64,000 nt of DNA from Isoetes taiwanensis. Taxonomy: Eukaryota; Streptophyta; Lycopodiopsida; Isoetales; Isoetaceae. The stretch's first letter is position 1. Each line of letters opens with the position of its first letter. The stretch spans positions 524,036-588,035 of the forward strand of contig JAJEKV010000051.1 in the NCBI GenBank assembly GCA_021234155.1. The letters run 5' to 3'. Shown one piece after another: positions 1 to 10,640 of this stretch. The position numbers were made by a program, and so were the translations under genes. The notes beneath the pieces were generated by a model. It did no database searches. It saw nothing but the letters and a program-made list of their open reading frames with translations, and was not told the origin of the DNA.

Positions 1-194
1 CTAACATTACTTCGTTCAGTTACGTATTGCTACGATATCTCTTTTCTTTGTGGGAGGTCTTTGAAGCGATTCATGAAACAATCGAGCTGATCGCCTTGGG
101 CAGCTACTAAAAGGCTGGCAGCATATCGAAGGGGACATCACGGGGAAGGTCTCTTTTATCGGAGGTCCTCACGGTTCCAGAGCTGAAAGTCTTT
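1..194. other. Left edge, no confident feature
   Basis: This stretch lies directly upstream of a copia RNase H remnant on the plus strand. It would be expected to hold the end of the reverse transcriptase and its connector. I could not find a convincing reverse transcriptase motif in any frame, so it is left unassigned. Confidence 0.3.
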
Positions 195-682
195 GTTGAT
201 CACGGATCATGCTAGTGTCATGATAGCGGGGAGGTCCACTTGAGGGATGAGTCCGCGTTCACTTAGGGCCCTAACGTCGCGACTTGGTTGTCCAAAGGCA
301 GGACTACGGTGTCCAATGACACCCGCAGGCGAAATTCAAAGCGCACTAGGTGTTGGGATCACGGGAATTATTGTGGCTTAAACATTTGTGGGCCAGGATC
401 TGCGGGTACCTCCCATCCTGGTACATTTATATTGTGTGACAACACAAGTACCATCCATCTTGCCAAGGATGCTAAGTACCACCCAAAAGACAAAACACCT
501 TGACACCCACTTGTGTTTTATTAGTGGCCGAATCAAATGGGATCTTCTCAACTTGTTCATTGCTCTCCACGAGAGGATCCCGGTTCTTCGATGGCTTTAC
601 AAACCATTAGTTGGATCTAAGTTCGTCAATGTGAAGGGGAAGCTTGGGCATGAAGAGAATTGCAGGCTGAAGGGAGAGAAGG
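195..682 (+). pseudogene. Ty1/copia RNase H domain remnant, C-terminal end of pol
   Basis: This is the C-terminal RNase H part of a Ty1/copia polyprotein. In an intact element it degrades the RNA strand of the RNA:DNA hybrid during reverse transcription. The motifs appear in order but in several frames. A degenerate RNase H start (DHAS followed by GRSTGG) lies near 200-240. A WLSK/TTVS segment lies near 285-305, and LLWLKHL follows near 370-390. CDNTSTIHLAK with YHPK lies near 440-490. LYKPLVGSKF, from the usual end of copia pol (family pattern FTKPL), lies near 590-625. At least three frame changes and a lost D in the first RNase H motif make it non-functional as written. The upstream pol domains fall outside the window. 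The family is secure; the exact ends are not. Confidence 0.85.
664..682 (+). other. Polypurine tract of copia element
   Basis: A nearly pure purine run (gaagggagagaagg) lies between the end of the RNase H remnant and the putative LTR. This is where LTR retrotransposons prime plus-strand DNA synthesis. A similar gaagggagag run follows the second copia remnant near 62192. Confidence 0.5.
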
Positions 683-739
683 ATTGCCTTAGTTTCAGCT
701 GATTTTCTTCTACGCTTAGTGCTGTTTTATTTGAGAGAG

Positions 740-1104
740 TGTTGGAATATAAATATGCTGACTAAGCATATGTCTTTAGCTTGGCGTGTGGTTTAGCACT
801 GCTCTGAGTCTTTGAGAAAGGTCTTGAGAAATATGCAGGAAAGGCTGACACTGTCAACAACGAGCCGCAGGCCACTAATCCGATTATTAAGTAATTAATT
901 AGGCGGTGGTTAAGCGGTGAACTACTATTCTTAGTCTCACGGTTTGTATATATTGATTAATGGGTTATGTACTATGCAATGCTCCTGGTAAGTTGTATTT
1001 TCCCATTGCTTTCTCCAATAGAGTTATTCTTGTTCTTCTATTCTATCTCTTGAGTCGATCTTGCGGTTTGTGTTTTGCACTAGTTCTATCACCTTCAACT
1101 TCCA
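740..1104 (+). mobile_element. Putative 3' LTR of the copia element
   Basis: The stretch starts with TGTTGGAATATA, a common start for plant copia LTRs, shortly after the polypurine tract. A TATA-like gtatatatt lies near 946. The right end is uncertain: ...TATCA at 1089 and ...TTCCA at 1104 both fit a CA end. I found no obvious 5-bp target-site duplication. The 5' LTR is outside the window, so LTR identity could not be tested. Confidence 0.55.
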
Positions 1105-2330
1105 TTACGGCGGGATGGCCACCGCTCGGCATGCTCTCAAGCGTGAAGATGATGACCACCGAGTAGCTGAATTCCATGGCGACTTCGCCTTTCCAATGGT
1201 CCTGAGTCTTTGGGAACATCATCCGGTCCAAGATGCATTATGCGGAGTGGAAGTGAGATGTTCTCCCGACTCCTCGTCGAGGCCCCTCGCCTACCATTCG
1301 CGGCTCTCGCATCTCTGTTCTTAAGGTTAGTGGGGGAGCCGCACCAGTGTTAGTTGAGGTGGGTGAGGCATAGGTTGTGGCGGTGCAGGTGAGGTGCGGC
1401 GGTATTGTCGATATGTCCGCGGCGGGTGTTGCGGGTTGGCGCCACGTAGGTTGGTTGGTTCAGCGGGGTTGGTGTGTTCGCTGCTGTGGTTTTGTTCTCA
1501 GTCAGACTCCAGCTCTTCGCGAGGGCGTTGTCATGTCTGCCATCTCCAGCGTGCAATGGCGAGTTGCTCATGTGCCTGCGACACAGGGGCGCGCTGGCAG
1601 ACAGCGGCTCCCGATCTGCGTGCTACTCGCCTCACGGCTGGGATTACTTTTGGCTGGCTTCCCAGCGGCCTGGACTCCTTGTCTCACGGTGGCCTCGCGG
1701 CCACCTCGTGAGGGAGGCGGCACGTGCTCCTGGAATCGCGTGTATAGCCTCCTCAACCTCGGCTGGATCCGAGAGGCAGGTTACGAGTGTCTCTTGCTCT
1801 ACCCGGTTCTGTCTGGCGTCCCGGCTTTCCATAGCTACCAACATGGTGTCTGCAGCCCCTCATGTCACTGGCTCACGCTTTGGTATTAACATGCACGTCA
1901 GAATTGTAGCAAGTGGATGCTATCATCTACTTTGTCGTCGCCAATCCTCCAGTGCAGCGATTAAAACCGTTTTTCGGCACCAGCTGCTGCGCAACATCGA
2001 GATGTTATGTTTCTCCACCTCTGACCGGGAGGCACGCAAGGCGTGCCTTTGATTAGCCTCAACCCTGCTTGGATCACGGCTCCAAGGTTATTTGGGGATT
2101 GCACGTGGCCGCACAGCCGAGGTCGGCCAGGCCCCAGCAGACCTCCTCTTCATGGAAGGCGATCTCTCCCTGCAGGAGCCTCTTCCCTTGGTAGCCCACA
2201 GCCATGGTCTTCAGGAGAATGCACTGCGTGGGGTCAGCAGTGGGATTTGGTGTGTTGGAGCCTTCCCATGATGGGTTGGTGTGAGTGCAGGGTAGCTCAC
2301 CAATAAGTGTGGAGTCCACCTGCGGGAATT
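1105..2330. other. GC-rich stretch, unassigned
   Basis: Base composition shifts to clearly GC-rich, unlike the AT-rich surroundings. Several overlapping open frames occur, the longest of about 190 codons at 1474-2052 on the plus strand. Open frames in several phases at once are expected from stop-poor GC-rich DNA. None gives a family I recognise. Part of the minus strand at 2110-2300 reads as an open frame that runs on into the repeats to the right. It could be a CpG-rich gene 5' end or another repeat. Confidence 0.3.
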
Positions 2331-2404
2331 TGTGTCTGTGGCCATATGACTTAAGGGTATGACTTGGGCGAGGCGCCACAAAAGCTGGGTGATATGCTGT
2401 TTCT

Positions 2405-2770
2405 ACAAAACCCCTAGCACACAGCCCGGAAAAGTGCATATTTGAGCACTGAAACAAAGACAAATTATGCGGGTACCATACACGTTTGAGCTCTCTGAAC
2501 CAGCTTTCCAGCAAGCCCAAGCTTTTACATAAAAATCGACCTGGGATGTGAGAAGTCTGATCCGGAATGAAGTGTCTACCCGGTTTGCCCACAGAAACCC
2601 TAGCACACAGCCCGGAAAAAGTGCCAATTTGAGCACAGAAAAAAAAGCCAGCATGCAGGTACCATACACCTTGGAAGGGTCTCTGAACCAGCTTTCCAAC
2701 TAATGAAAGCCCAAGCACATGAAAGAAATCTGACCACCGAGGATGTAGAGATATGACCGATCAAAATACA
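2405..2770. repeat. Tandem repeat block 1, unit about 186 bp, 2 copies
   Basis: Two head-to-tail copies, each starting near agcacacagcccggaaaa (2416 and 2602), share in order: a TTTGAGCAC segment, a GGTACCATACAC segment, CTGAACCAGCTTTCCA and a GGATGTGAGA-like end. The minus-strand open frame of 214 codons across 2074-2718 contains the repeat twice (GLCAR recurs). It is therefore best read as a frame through repeats and not as a gene. Confidence 0.85.
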
Positions 2771-3000
2771 ACATGGAAATGAGACCAATGGGAATTCTTA
2801 CTAAAACTTATCGTAATCCCTATATTGGTGTGGGACTTTCTCATCAACACCCAGCACCATCAGGAATTAGGGTATGAATTAGTAAAAACATTCTGTAGCA
2901 ACTTCAATAAGAGTACAAGCGCACCGTTCAACACAGGCCAAGGCCAACAACGACATCGGGGCAAAGGGCTATACTTCTCAAAGAAAGGAAGAAGAGAGGG
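2771..3000. other. Spacer between two related repeat blocks
   Basis: AT-rich unique sequence separating the two blocks. No gene evidence. A short plus-strand frame at 2825-3016 has no recognisable features. Confidence 0.4.
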
Positions 3001-3345
3001 CTGCCACAAAACCTAGCATAGCCCGGAAAAGTGCAGATTTGAGCGCACAAACAAAGACAAGCATGCAGGTATCATGCCGTTGGAAAGCTCTGAATCAGCT
3101 TTCCAACAAGCTAAACACATGAAATCTGACAGGATGTAAGAATCTGATGCAATGGAAGTGTCCTAGGTTGCCACAGAGAAACCCTAACACCTAGCCAGAA
3201 AAGTACCGAGATTTGAGCACAGAAACAAAACCAAGCATGCAAATTACCGCTGCTTGTTTAGAGAATCTCTGAACCAGCTTTCCAACAAGCCCAAAACCTG
3301 AAAATCGACACGGATGTGAGGGAGATATAGTAGATCAAATTCTAG
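3001..3345. repeat. Tandem repeat block 2, same family as block 1
   Basis: Two more copies start near 3014 and 3186 with the same ordered landmarks (AGCCCGGAAAAGTGC, TTTGAGC, AGCATGCA, CAGCTTTCCAACAAGC, GGATGT). Both blocks end in a similar GATGT...AGATAT...GATCAAA segment. This suggests that a two-unit block of this repeat was itself duplicated. Confidence 0.8.
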
Positions 3346-4900
3346 CCTTGAGCTAAGCACCAATTACCATCTCTAAAGTTTTGAAATATATAAAAGAGGA
3401 TATTGAAGAAGCTGACCAACTTGCACCAAATTCATTCCCCCATGGCCATAGCTGGGGATGAAGCAACAAAGTGGAATGGGATCAAATTTGGAAACACAAT
3501 AAGACCTGAATTCTTGGCAATCTCACTTAGAGATTTTTGATGGGGATAGCCGGGTCCAATCCTAAATAGATGCTAGAAAATCGTGCAAGATTCACTAGCG
3601 ACATGAAGAATATCCAGATGGTTAGAAAGGGATAATTAGAAGAAGGACCATAGATGCTTCCATGGTGTATGTATATGTGTCGTAAACTTCAACTTCTTCA
3701 TATCACCTTGAAGGATGAAATCAAAGCTGAAAGGTCACAATAAAACTAAAATGAAAGAAATTGACACCCATCATTTGTTGCTCATGTACAACTACAGCAT
3801 GATACATACAAATTCGTCAGATATAAGAAAAGCATAAAAGCCTAAGTTATAATTAAAAGAAGACTCTTACCTACCTTGATTCACTTAGCTTGGAGCAATA
3901 GTTTGAGTTTGCTTGGGAGAGCTAAAACATAATACAAAGCTTGATCTTAAAAAAAATACAAAATGCTTTTGATCGGAAGTACAATATATGAAAAGATTTT
4001 TGAAAGTAAATGAAGACTATAGAAGTTTGTTTTATCTTGAGAGATGTGGTTCCTTAAAGATAATCTTGTCCACGGATGTCGTGGGAATCATGAACACATT
4101 GCTCCAGGGCACATTTATCCAGGGAAGTTACCATTATCGCATTTTACGCTTGAATAAAGAGCACAGCCAGAAAGGAAAAATGCTTAGCTTTTTAAGAAGT
4201 AAAAGCATAGTATTATTGGGCTTAGATGGGGAACAGTTGGGTCATGGAGTTGAACTCAATATCCCGAAAAGACAATTCAGTTTCCATAACATCACTAATT
4301 AGCAAGCATGCTTTAGATATGGCACAAAAACATGAATTGACACTAGCCGGTGAAAGTAATGTGATCCTATTAAGACACCCTAACAACAAAGCGATCTTCA
4401 TTTAGAGACCATATTTACTTTCGCATTACATGGTCTCAATCTGCCAAGTAATAATTGAAAAGGCTCTTCCCAAACAATCGAACCTTCAAATAATTACTAT
4501 AGATTTGGAGTCTAATGGACAGCACTCCCAACACTAAGCATCAAGCATCAAAATTTGGCATAAAGCGAGAATTAAAGAAAAACATACAAACACGAAATAA
4601 TCTATCTGGAGTATAGATAAAATGGCTTGAAAACATCTTCGGAGTAGATCTGGAAAAAGCCCTATCTTATCCTTTATTATAAAGTTTTAGTGTATGTCGT
4701 GCATAAAACCCTAAAAACATTCGGCGTGATTTCCTTACAAGAAAATTTGGGCCCGGTCCTTGATTTTGTTAGGGTTGCTCACATGCAGAACCCAGCGGAT
4801 TCCACTTTACCCGATTCGGGAGGCGGATCCTGTCTTAGCAGCAGGATATGGCGGTGAGGTAGGAGTAGTTAGCGAGAAGTGGTTTAAGCAGCGAAGAATG
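3346..4900. other. AT-rich stretch without a recognisable gene
   Basis: The longest open frame is 104 codons at 3988-4302 (plus). It has a start codon but no signal peptide, repeat or motif that I recognise, and no visible splice or promoter context. It is most likely a chance frame. Confidence 0.4.
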
Positions 4901-5690
4901 ATAGAATCGGATCACGAGAGATGAAGATCAAGGAGATAGTGCGGCTATGGTTTCCCTTCGATTCTGGGATATCCAACGCAAGTTCCTAATGATGAAAATT
5001 TGAGCCCGAAGAACAATCCTGTTGTATCATATAGCAGGCGATTCGAGTAAATAGCATATAAGCAGGCTGGGGTTTTGGTGCAGCAGGTTTTGGTCACAGG
5101 GTTCTTGCATGCACTAAGTGCAATGTAATAATGAGCCCAGAAATTTGGATTCTGCTCCACCTTTTATCTGAACAAAAGGTAGTCACAGTGCTTGACTGAC
5201 TATGGCTTACAGCCAGAAGCCAATTAAGGGGTTTTTCCATTTTAGCATTGCAATGCGGTGATAGCGAAGCAATTGGCTGCGTTGTCGGTAGCCAAAGCAA
5301 CAAGGTGTAAATTCACGTGACCCATTTCAAACTCACTCCCTGGATTTGCAATGGCATCAACTTTAAATCTGATGTGTTTATGCTTTCATTTTGCCCGATT
5401 GGAAGCATAAAGTCATAATCGGTTGAAACATAGAAATCGATTTGGAAGCAAAGATGCGGCACTGCATTTTCGGCTACGGTAGGTATTTCACGGTTGGCCG
5501 TCTGAGCCAAAATCCGCAGTTGCAAGAAATGTCGATTAGAAGGGCTGCTCTTTTATCACGCTTGGGTTCTCGGTAGTTGTCGCGGGGAGAGTCATTCGCG
5601 ATGGAGAATCTCTTCGCCGAGGTATTACCGCGGAGCTGTTGCTAGAGAGCCAACTTTGCCGAGGCCCGACGAAAGCACTTGCTCATTCTT
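4901..5690 (-). other. Unassigned stretch with weak minus-strand coding character
   Basis: Three consecutive minus-strand frames (5525-5313, 5303-5094, 5160-4945) cover most of this stretch. They are preceded, in minus-strand sense, by a CpG-rich segment at 5560-5680. Small frameshifts could join them. The peptides show no family I recognise. It may be a decayed gene or a retroelement part; confidence that it was ever coding is low. Confidence 0.2.
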
Positions 5691-5837
5691 TTTATAGTAA
5701 TGGTTTGATTCTTTGAGCATAAGTTAGATCTATGTGGACAAAACCTATTGACTCGGTTTCCTTTTTCATAAATCTAATATAATAGAAACTAATCCCGGCC
5801 CGGTGCTGAGCTTTAAGAGGCTTTTGTGCATTCGACA

Positions 5838-6775
5838 CCCTTCCTTTTCCCTTTGCCTTTTGCTCTATTCCCTTTCCTTTCCCTCATTTCCTACACACTT
5901 TCCTGTTTCCTTTTTTCCACTTTTCTTATGTTTCCCTTCCTTCCTTCCCTTCCATCCATTCCATTTCCATTCATTCCTTCCTTCCTTCCTTCTTCCTTCC
6001 ATGCCTGGTTCTTCCACCTTTCATATTCCCCTTCCATTCTTTCCAGTTCCATTCCATTCCATTCCTTCCATTCTCTGGCTTCCATTCCATTCCCATTCCC
6101 TTTCGTTCACCCGCCAGCTAGGCCGGTCACTCCGGCCCATCTTTCTTTCCATTCCTTCCATTCCATTCCCTCCTTCCATTCCTTCCTCTTCCATTCCTTC
6201 CTTCCTCTTTCATTCCTTTCCTTCCTTCCGTTTCCTTCCAGATCCTTTCACTCTTCCCATATTCCTGCTTTCCATCCGCCCAACTCCTCCTTCCTTCTTT
6301 TCCATTTCCTTCCTTCCTTTCCATCTTTCCTTCCTTCCTCCGTTCCATTCCATTCCACCTCCTTCCATTCCTTCCATTTCCATTCCATTCCATTCCTTCC
6401 CTCCCTTCCTTTCCATTTCCTTTTCCCATTCCATGCTGTTCGACCATCATGGCCTCCCCGGCCATCCCGGTGTTTTCCTTTCCTTTTCCCATTTTCTTTT
6501 TTCCTTCCTTTTCCATTCTTGACCCTTTTCCTCTTTCCCTTTCTCCTATACCATTTCCCTTTCCCTTTCCCCTTTACCTCTTTCCCTTTTCCTCATGCCC
6601 TTTCTCGGGTTAGTTCCTCCCTCCTTTTGATTTTTCTTTCCCTTTCCCTTTCCATTCATTTTCTCTTCTCTTATCCACCTTTTCCTTCCTCTTTTCCCTT
6701 TTTCCCCGTGCCTTTTTGCCTTCGTTCTCTCTTTCCTCCTCCTTTTCCTTTTCCTCCCTTTTTCTTTACCTTTCC
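5838..6775. repeat. Polypyrimidine tract of about 0.94 kb, (TTCC)n and (CCATT)n
   Basis: The plus strand is almost all C and T, built from interleaved TTCC, CCTT and ATTCC/CCATT units. Short mixed-sequence interruptions lie near 6105-6145 and 6435-6470. The toward-right part drifts to CCCTTT units. Long open frames on both strands (239 and 338 codons plus; several minus) are low-complexity products rich in S, F and P, or in E, K and G. They should not be annotated as genes. Confidence 0.95.
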
Positions 6776-6901
6776 CATAAGAGATCACAATATGGTCAAT
6801 GGCCAGTTGGTGGGATTGTCGCCCGAGAATCTCGGCCTTTAGATGCACCCTGGAATGGTCGGTCGAACAGTGGGGAAGCCCAGTCCAATCCGGGGTCACC
6901 A

Positions 6902-6926
6902 GTTATAACATTATAATATAAGATGA
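6902..6926 (-). repeat. Inverted copy of a shared repeat terminus
   Basis: Reads as ATAACATTATAATA, the reverse complement of the 14-bp start shared by the repeats at 9706, 45564 and 63027. With its flank, a 21-bp match (minus strand catcttatattataatgttat) is shared with 63020. It may be one end of a related element. Confidence 0.45.
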
Positions 6927-7057
6927 ATGATTATTTGGGCCCGGCGACTGAAAGGATCAAGGTAAATTAAGATCTGCTATTTTGCAAATGCAAATTGAAC
7001 CTTTTAGCATGTGAGCGGACATATGATTTGTTACCATTACACCTTCTTCGGACTTAG

Positions 7058-7108
7058 TGCTCTTCTTTGTGTCTTGAACCCTTATTTGCTCTTCTTTGTG
7101 TCTTGAAC
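7058..7108. repeat. Small tandem duplication, unit about 29 bp
   Basis: TGCTCTTCTTTGTGTCTTGA occurs at 7058 and again at 7087, with a short spacer. Confidence 0.85.
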
Positions 7109-9300
7109 TAAAGACACCTTCGATTAAGCAAAAAGGCTGTACATTTTTTGCTGTAAGCGGTGGTAGGAAAATAAATTAGTTTCGGCCATTTTTTCTTTTC
7201 GCTGGTATTAAGGAAGGATTTTTATGTGAATGCCTACAAAGCTTCCTCAATATTTCTTTGATAATCATGGTCAAAAGCGTTTTAATAGATCTTTATGGAT
7301 TTTAAATTTAATGTCTTGGCATACCAATGCATCCCTTCATGCAATGCTCAACAAGGCGTTACGCGTACATTTGCTTCTTTATCCGGATCGATCTTGGCCT
7401 TGACATTCTCCCCACATCTTGAAGCGCTCTCTTAGGTGCATGTTCCAAGGCCGGAATTCCCTCTCTTCAGCCATATTCCAAGGCCCGGGATACGTTACAT
7501 GTAAGCGCACTTCACAAATCATTGGGCGACCGCGCTGCATATAACTTCAGCTGCGGCCAAGAGGTATGAATGTTCTTATGCTATACTTGGCATCCACGGT
7601 ATCCTGTTTGTCTTCATTTACGCAAAACTTTAAGCAATCTTTAAAACCCGGCATTTCATCCCCATCTTTTACTGTTCTTTTTTATTTACATTTCTCTTTA
7701 TTTTCTCCTTTCCACCTTGCCTTTCTTTGATAGAGGTTAAATAAAGAGATAATATTTTATCCATGACCTTTTGCATGTTTAGGGGTCATTGTCTGAAATC
7801 TTGCATTCAGACCTAAAATCTTGAAATATATTGCATAGCTTTTATCATTTTATAAACATTGAGCAAATGAATGACATATATGTACTTGGATTTTAGGCTA
7901 TCAAAACATTCTGAGAGCATATTTGATGTTTAGTTTGATATCACGGACTATTAGGTGCTGCTTTATGAAATGCACTTATTTAGATGGTAAAGATGAAGAT
8001 CATGGCCTAAAAATCACAACCACGCCTTTACTCTTGTTGGCAATTTTACATTAAGCGGGATCACTCTAAAATGGGTTTCTTGATTTTGGAGTTGCAAATT
8101 TTACAAAGTCTAGAATGTAAGCTCAGCGATATCTTTGCTCTTAGAGCTTTACATAATTAAAATATTTAGCTATTTTTCTAATTTAGGTTATTTGCTGGAG
8201 TAAACCTTCTCGTATCTTGATGCAAATGAGTTATAAAAAGGCATTGCCTTCATCGTATATGAGTCCGCGGTGAGAAGGATTGGCGGCTTGCATATTTCAT
8301 TGGAATTGGCTGCTATGATTAGGTGCGGTTATGCTCTACGCTTAATTCGGGATAGGAAATCTGAAAGAGATGATGGATTTATGGCGCAAATGAGATCACG
8401 ACAAGTATTTTACTATTTGTAAAGAGATGTCATTCTTTATTGCATATTGTTTTGTGCACTTTTAATACAAATTATTGCAACACGGCTTACATCTATCTTG
8501 CAAACATTTGGTCAAACATAATTTGTTTGGCCAATACTAAGCTCCTATCTTGAAGCCAATTGCTAAATCTAAAGTGCCTTACTTGGAGCTCCCTTTACTT
8601 GCCTTTGCCTTGATAATATACAAAGTTTTGCATATCTTTACTTATATGCCGGGTTCAAATAAAGCTCCTATGTCATGTTAGAACTAATTACAAGGTTGTT
8701 GGAAGGGCTTTAAAGGGAAATTTTCTGTTGAGATTGAGATTGTTAATGCAAGATAAAAGGCGCATGAAATACTTGAGCACTTGACCATCTGATACTTGCA
8801 CTTGACCAGCACCTTTGCTTGAGCAAAAGAATAGTGTAGATTGTAACAATAGCATCAAGCAATAGCATCATTAGTGGATGATATCGAGAATAGGAACGGG
8901 GAGTTAATCAAACAAATAGAGATGTGTGCAACCTTTAATCATTGATTGTGTCCGCGCAAAAGCATCTAATGCTTTCTATTGATCGTGGTAACTTTTACCT
9001 TAAAATGCAATTTATTAGAAAATTTACATTTTCAGCGAAGGAAAAGTGCCTGTGAGGACAAAACCTCAAAGGGTTTTTGAGCTCTTTATGTAAAATGCAA
9101 TGTAAGATTACACACTTTAAGACACAATACATATGTTATAATGTAATGTTGATTGTGCAATATAGACTTTGACAAGAAGAGAAGGCAATAAAATGCATAG
9201 CGAAATATACATGTTAGAGCTCCCTTAAAGTTCTGCAAACCCAAATCTGAAAAAATAATACCAAACCAAATGATACACCAAACAAAGAATAGAGCAAAAC

Positions 9301-9410
9301 AATACCACGACTTCCAATGACAAAAGGTTACCATTTTGTAAATGTTATAACAATACATAGCTTCCAATGACAAAATGGTTACCACCATTTGTAAATATTA
9401 GTGTGCCAAA
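9301..9410. repeat. Tandem duplication, unit about 50 bp
   Basis: Two copies share AATAC, then CTTCCAATGACAAAA, GGTTACCA and TTTGTAAATRTTA. They start near 9301 and 9352 and differ by small indels. Confidence 0.85.
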
Positions 9411-9705
9411 AAAACAAAATGTTTACTTTTAAAGAAGGGAAAAGAAGATGGCATAGTTCTTTTAAAGATATTGGCAGACTTGAGTTGCACAGGCAAAATA
9501 CATAGAGGGAATATCCAGGAGCTTCGCGTTGCAAGAGCTAAATAAATGAAAGTCTCTCTGAGAGACAAAATGCATTAAGGAAAGCAAAGGAATAGGAAGC
9601 TCGGATGGAGAAACAAAGGAGTAGCTCGGTTGGAAACAAAGAGATTCCAACACATTCTGAGGTTCCCAAATTATACTTGACCTTATTTGGAAATACCATG
9701 ACTAG

Positions 9706-10640
9706 TATTATAATGTTATTGTGTAGAGTGTTGGACCCGGCCCTAATTTGGTGACCCAGTTGGTCAAGTCAATGGAGGAGATTACCCGCGTCGGATTTTT
9801 TAAGGATAACATGGTTTTGCCTGGGGTTGGCGAGGCGACAAGAAGACTAAAGAAAACATAGAACTTTAGGACAACAAAACTTCATGGTTTAGGCTGGGAT
9901 CATAAATTACTTTGTTGTTTTTGCGCCAGTTCGGCCGAGGCGATTGAGGATCTCAAATTTCTTTGAAAAACAAAGGTATGGTTTTCTTTGTCCTTTTATC
10001 TCCATCTACTTCTCTTGGGCGATAAACTCATCCACTTCTACCAGCCCGGCAACGACTCATCCATTTGTAGGGCAAGTTCATAGAATCGAATGGCCCGGTT
10101 GGGAATGGAACCAATTTTAGGGTTAACCATGTTTTGAAAAATAAAGATGAGAGATGAGGAGGAATAGGATCATACAAATCGGGACTGATATTCTGAGGAG
10201 GAATAGGTTTTGTGGGTATGAAGCGTTTACCTAGATGAGGATGCTCTAGATCCTCTCAATCCTGTAGGATTCAGCTATGAAGCTCACGATTATCGGCGAG
10301 AAATTTTAAAGAGCAGTTAGCGCACGGGGAAGCAAAAGCCAGCGAAACCGTGTAGAAGCTTTTATCTTACTTTCCTTTAGTTGCTTAAGTTTGGCGGATA
10401 TTCTATTGCATCTATAGAGCTTGGTTCATGAATCTGCGAGGAGTTTAGTTTAATGATTGAAAATTGGACCAGGTTGTTTTCTTTCTTTGCAGGACATGAC
10501 TTTTGGGATGGCAAGAAACTTCTTCTTTGGCAAGAAAGCTTCAATCGGCATTACCTCCACGGTAAGGTGAGAGCTTTTGTTCGCGACTACTAGGAGAAAT
10601 TTCCCTTTGTTCTCAATTCGGGGAGTCCCATTGCTCGAAA
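9706..10640 (+). repeat. Long dispersed repeat, copy A (LTR-like)
   Basis: About 935 bp matching the sequence from 63027 to the right edge in the same orientation. Shared landmarks include the start TATTATAATGTTATTGTGTA, GTGTTGGACC, GTCAATGGAGGAGAT, the CCGCGTCGGATTTTTTAAGG block and GGTATGGTTTTC. Nearer the right end are GATGCTCTAGATCCTCTCA, CCTTTAGTTGC and GGGAGTCCCATTGC. Differences are mainly 1-5 base indels. The TGTTGG near the start and the length suit an LTR, but no polypurine tract, primer-binding site or pol lies next to it, so the class stays open. A minus-strand open frame at 10647-10450 lies inside it. Confidence 0.8.

Larger units (their letters stand above)
6927..9705. other. 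AT-rich stretch, no gene seen
   Basis: About 2.8 kb of AT-rich sequence whose few open frames are short and featureless. It contains two small tandem duplications listed separately. It lies between an inverted (6902) and a direct (9706) copy of the same 14-bp motif. It could therefore be the body of a non-coding mobile element, but I see no further support. Confidence 0.35.

Noticed and set aside
2074-2718. A 214-codon minus-strand frame
   Set aside because: Most of it runs through two copies of the 180-bp tandem repeat, and the repeat peptide recurs inside it.
2405-3345. CRISPR array
   Set aside because: Repeats are about 180 bp, degenerate and without regular spacers, and the window is eukaryotic in character.
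5803-6842. Open frames of 239 and 338 codons on the plus strand, and several on the minus strand
   Set aside because: They are translations of the TTCC/CCATT tract. Both strands are open at once and the products are low-complexity.
6902-9720. A 2.8-kb DNA transposon bounded by the inverted motif at 6905 and the direct motif at 9706
   Set aside because: Only 14 bp are shared and the right-hand motif belongs to a different repeat that extends outward; no target duplication was seen.
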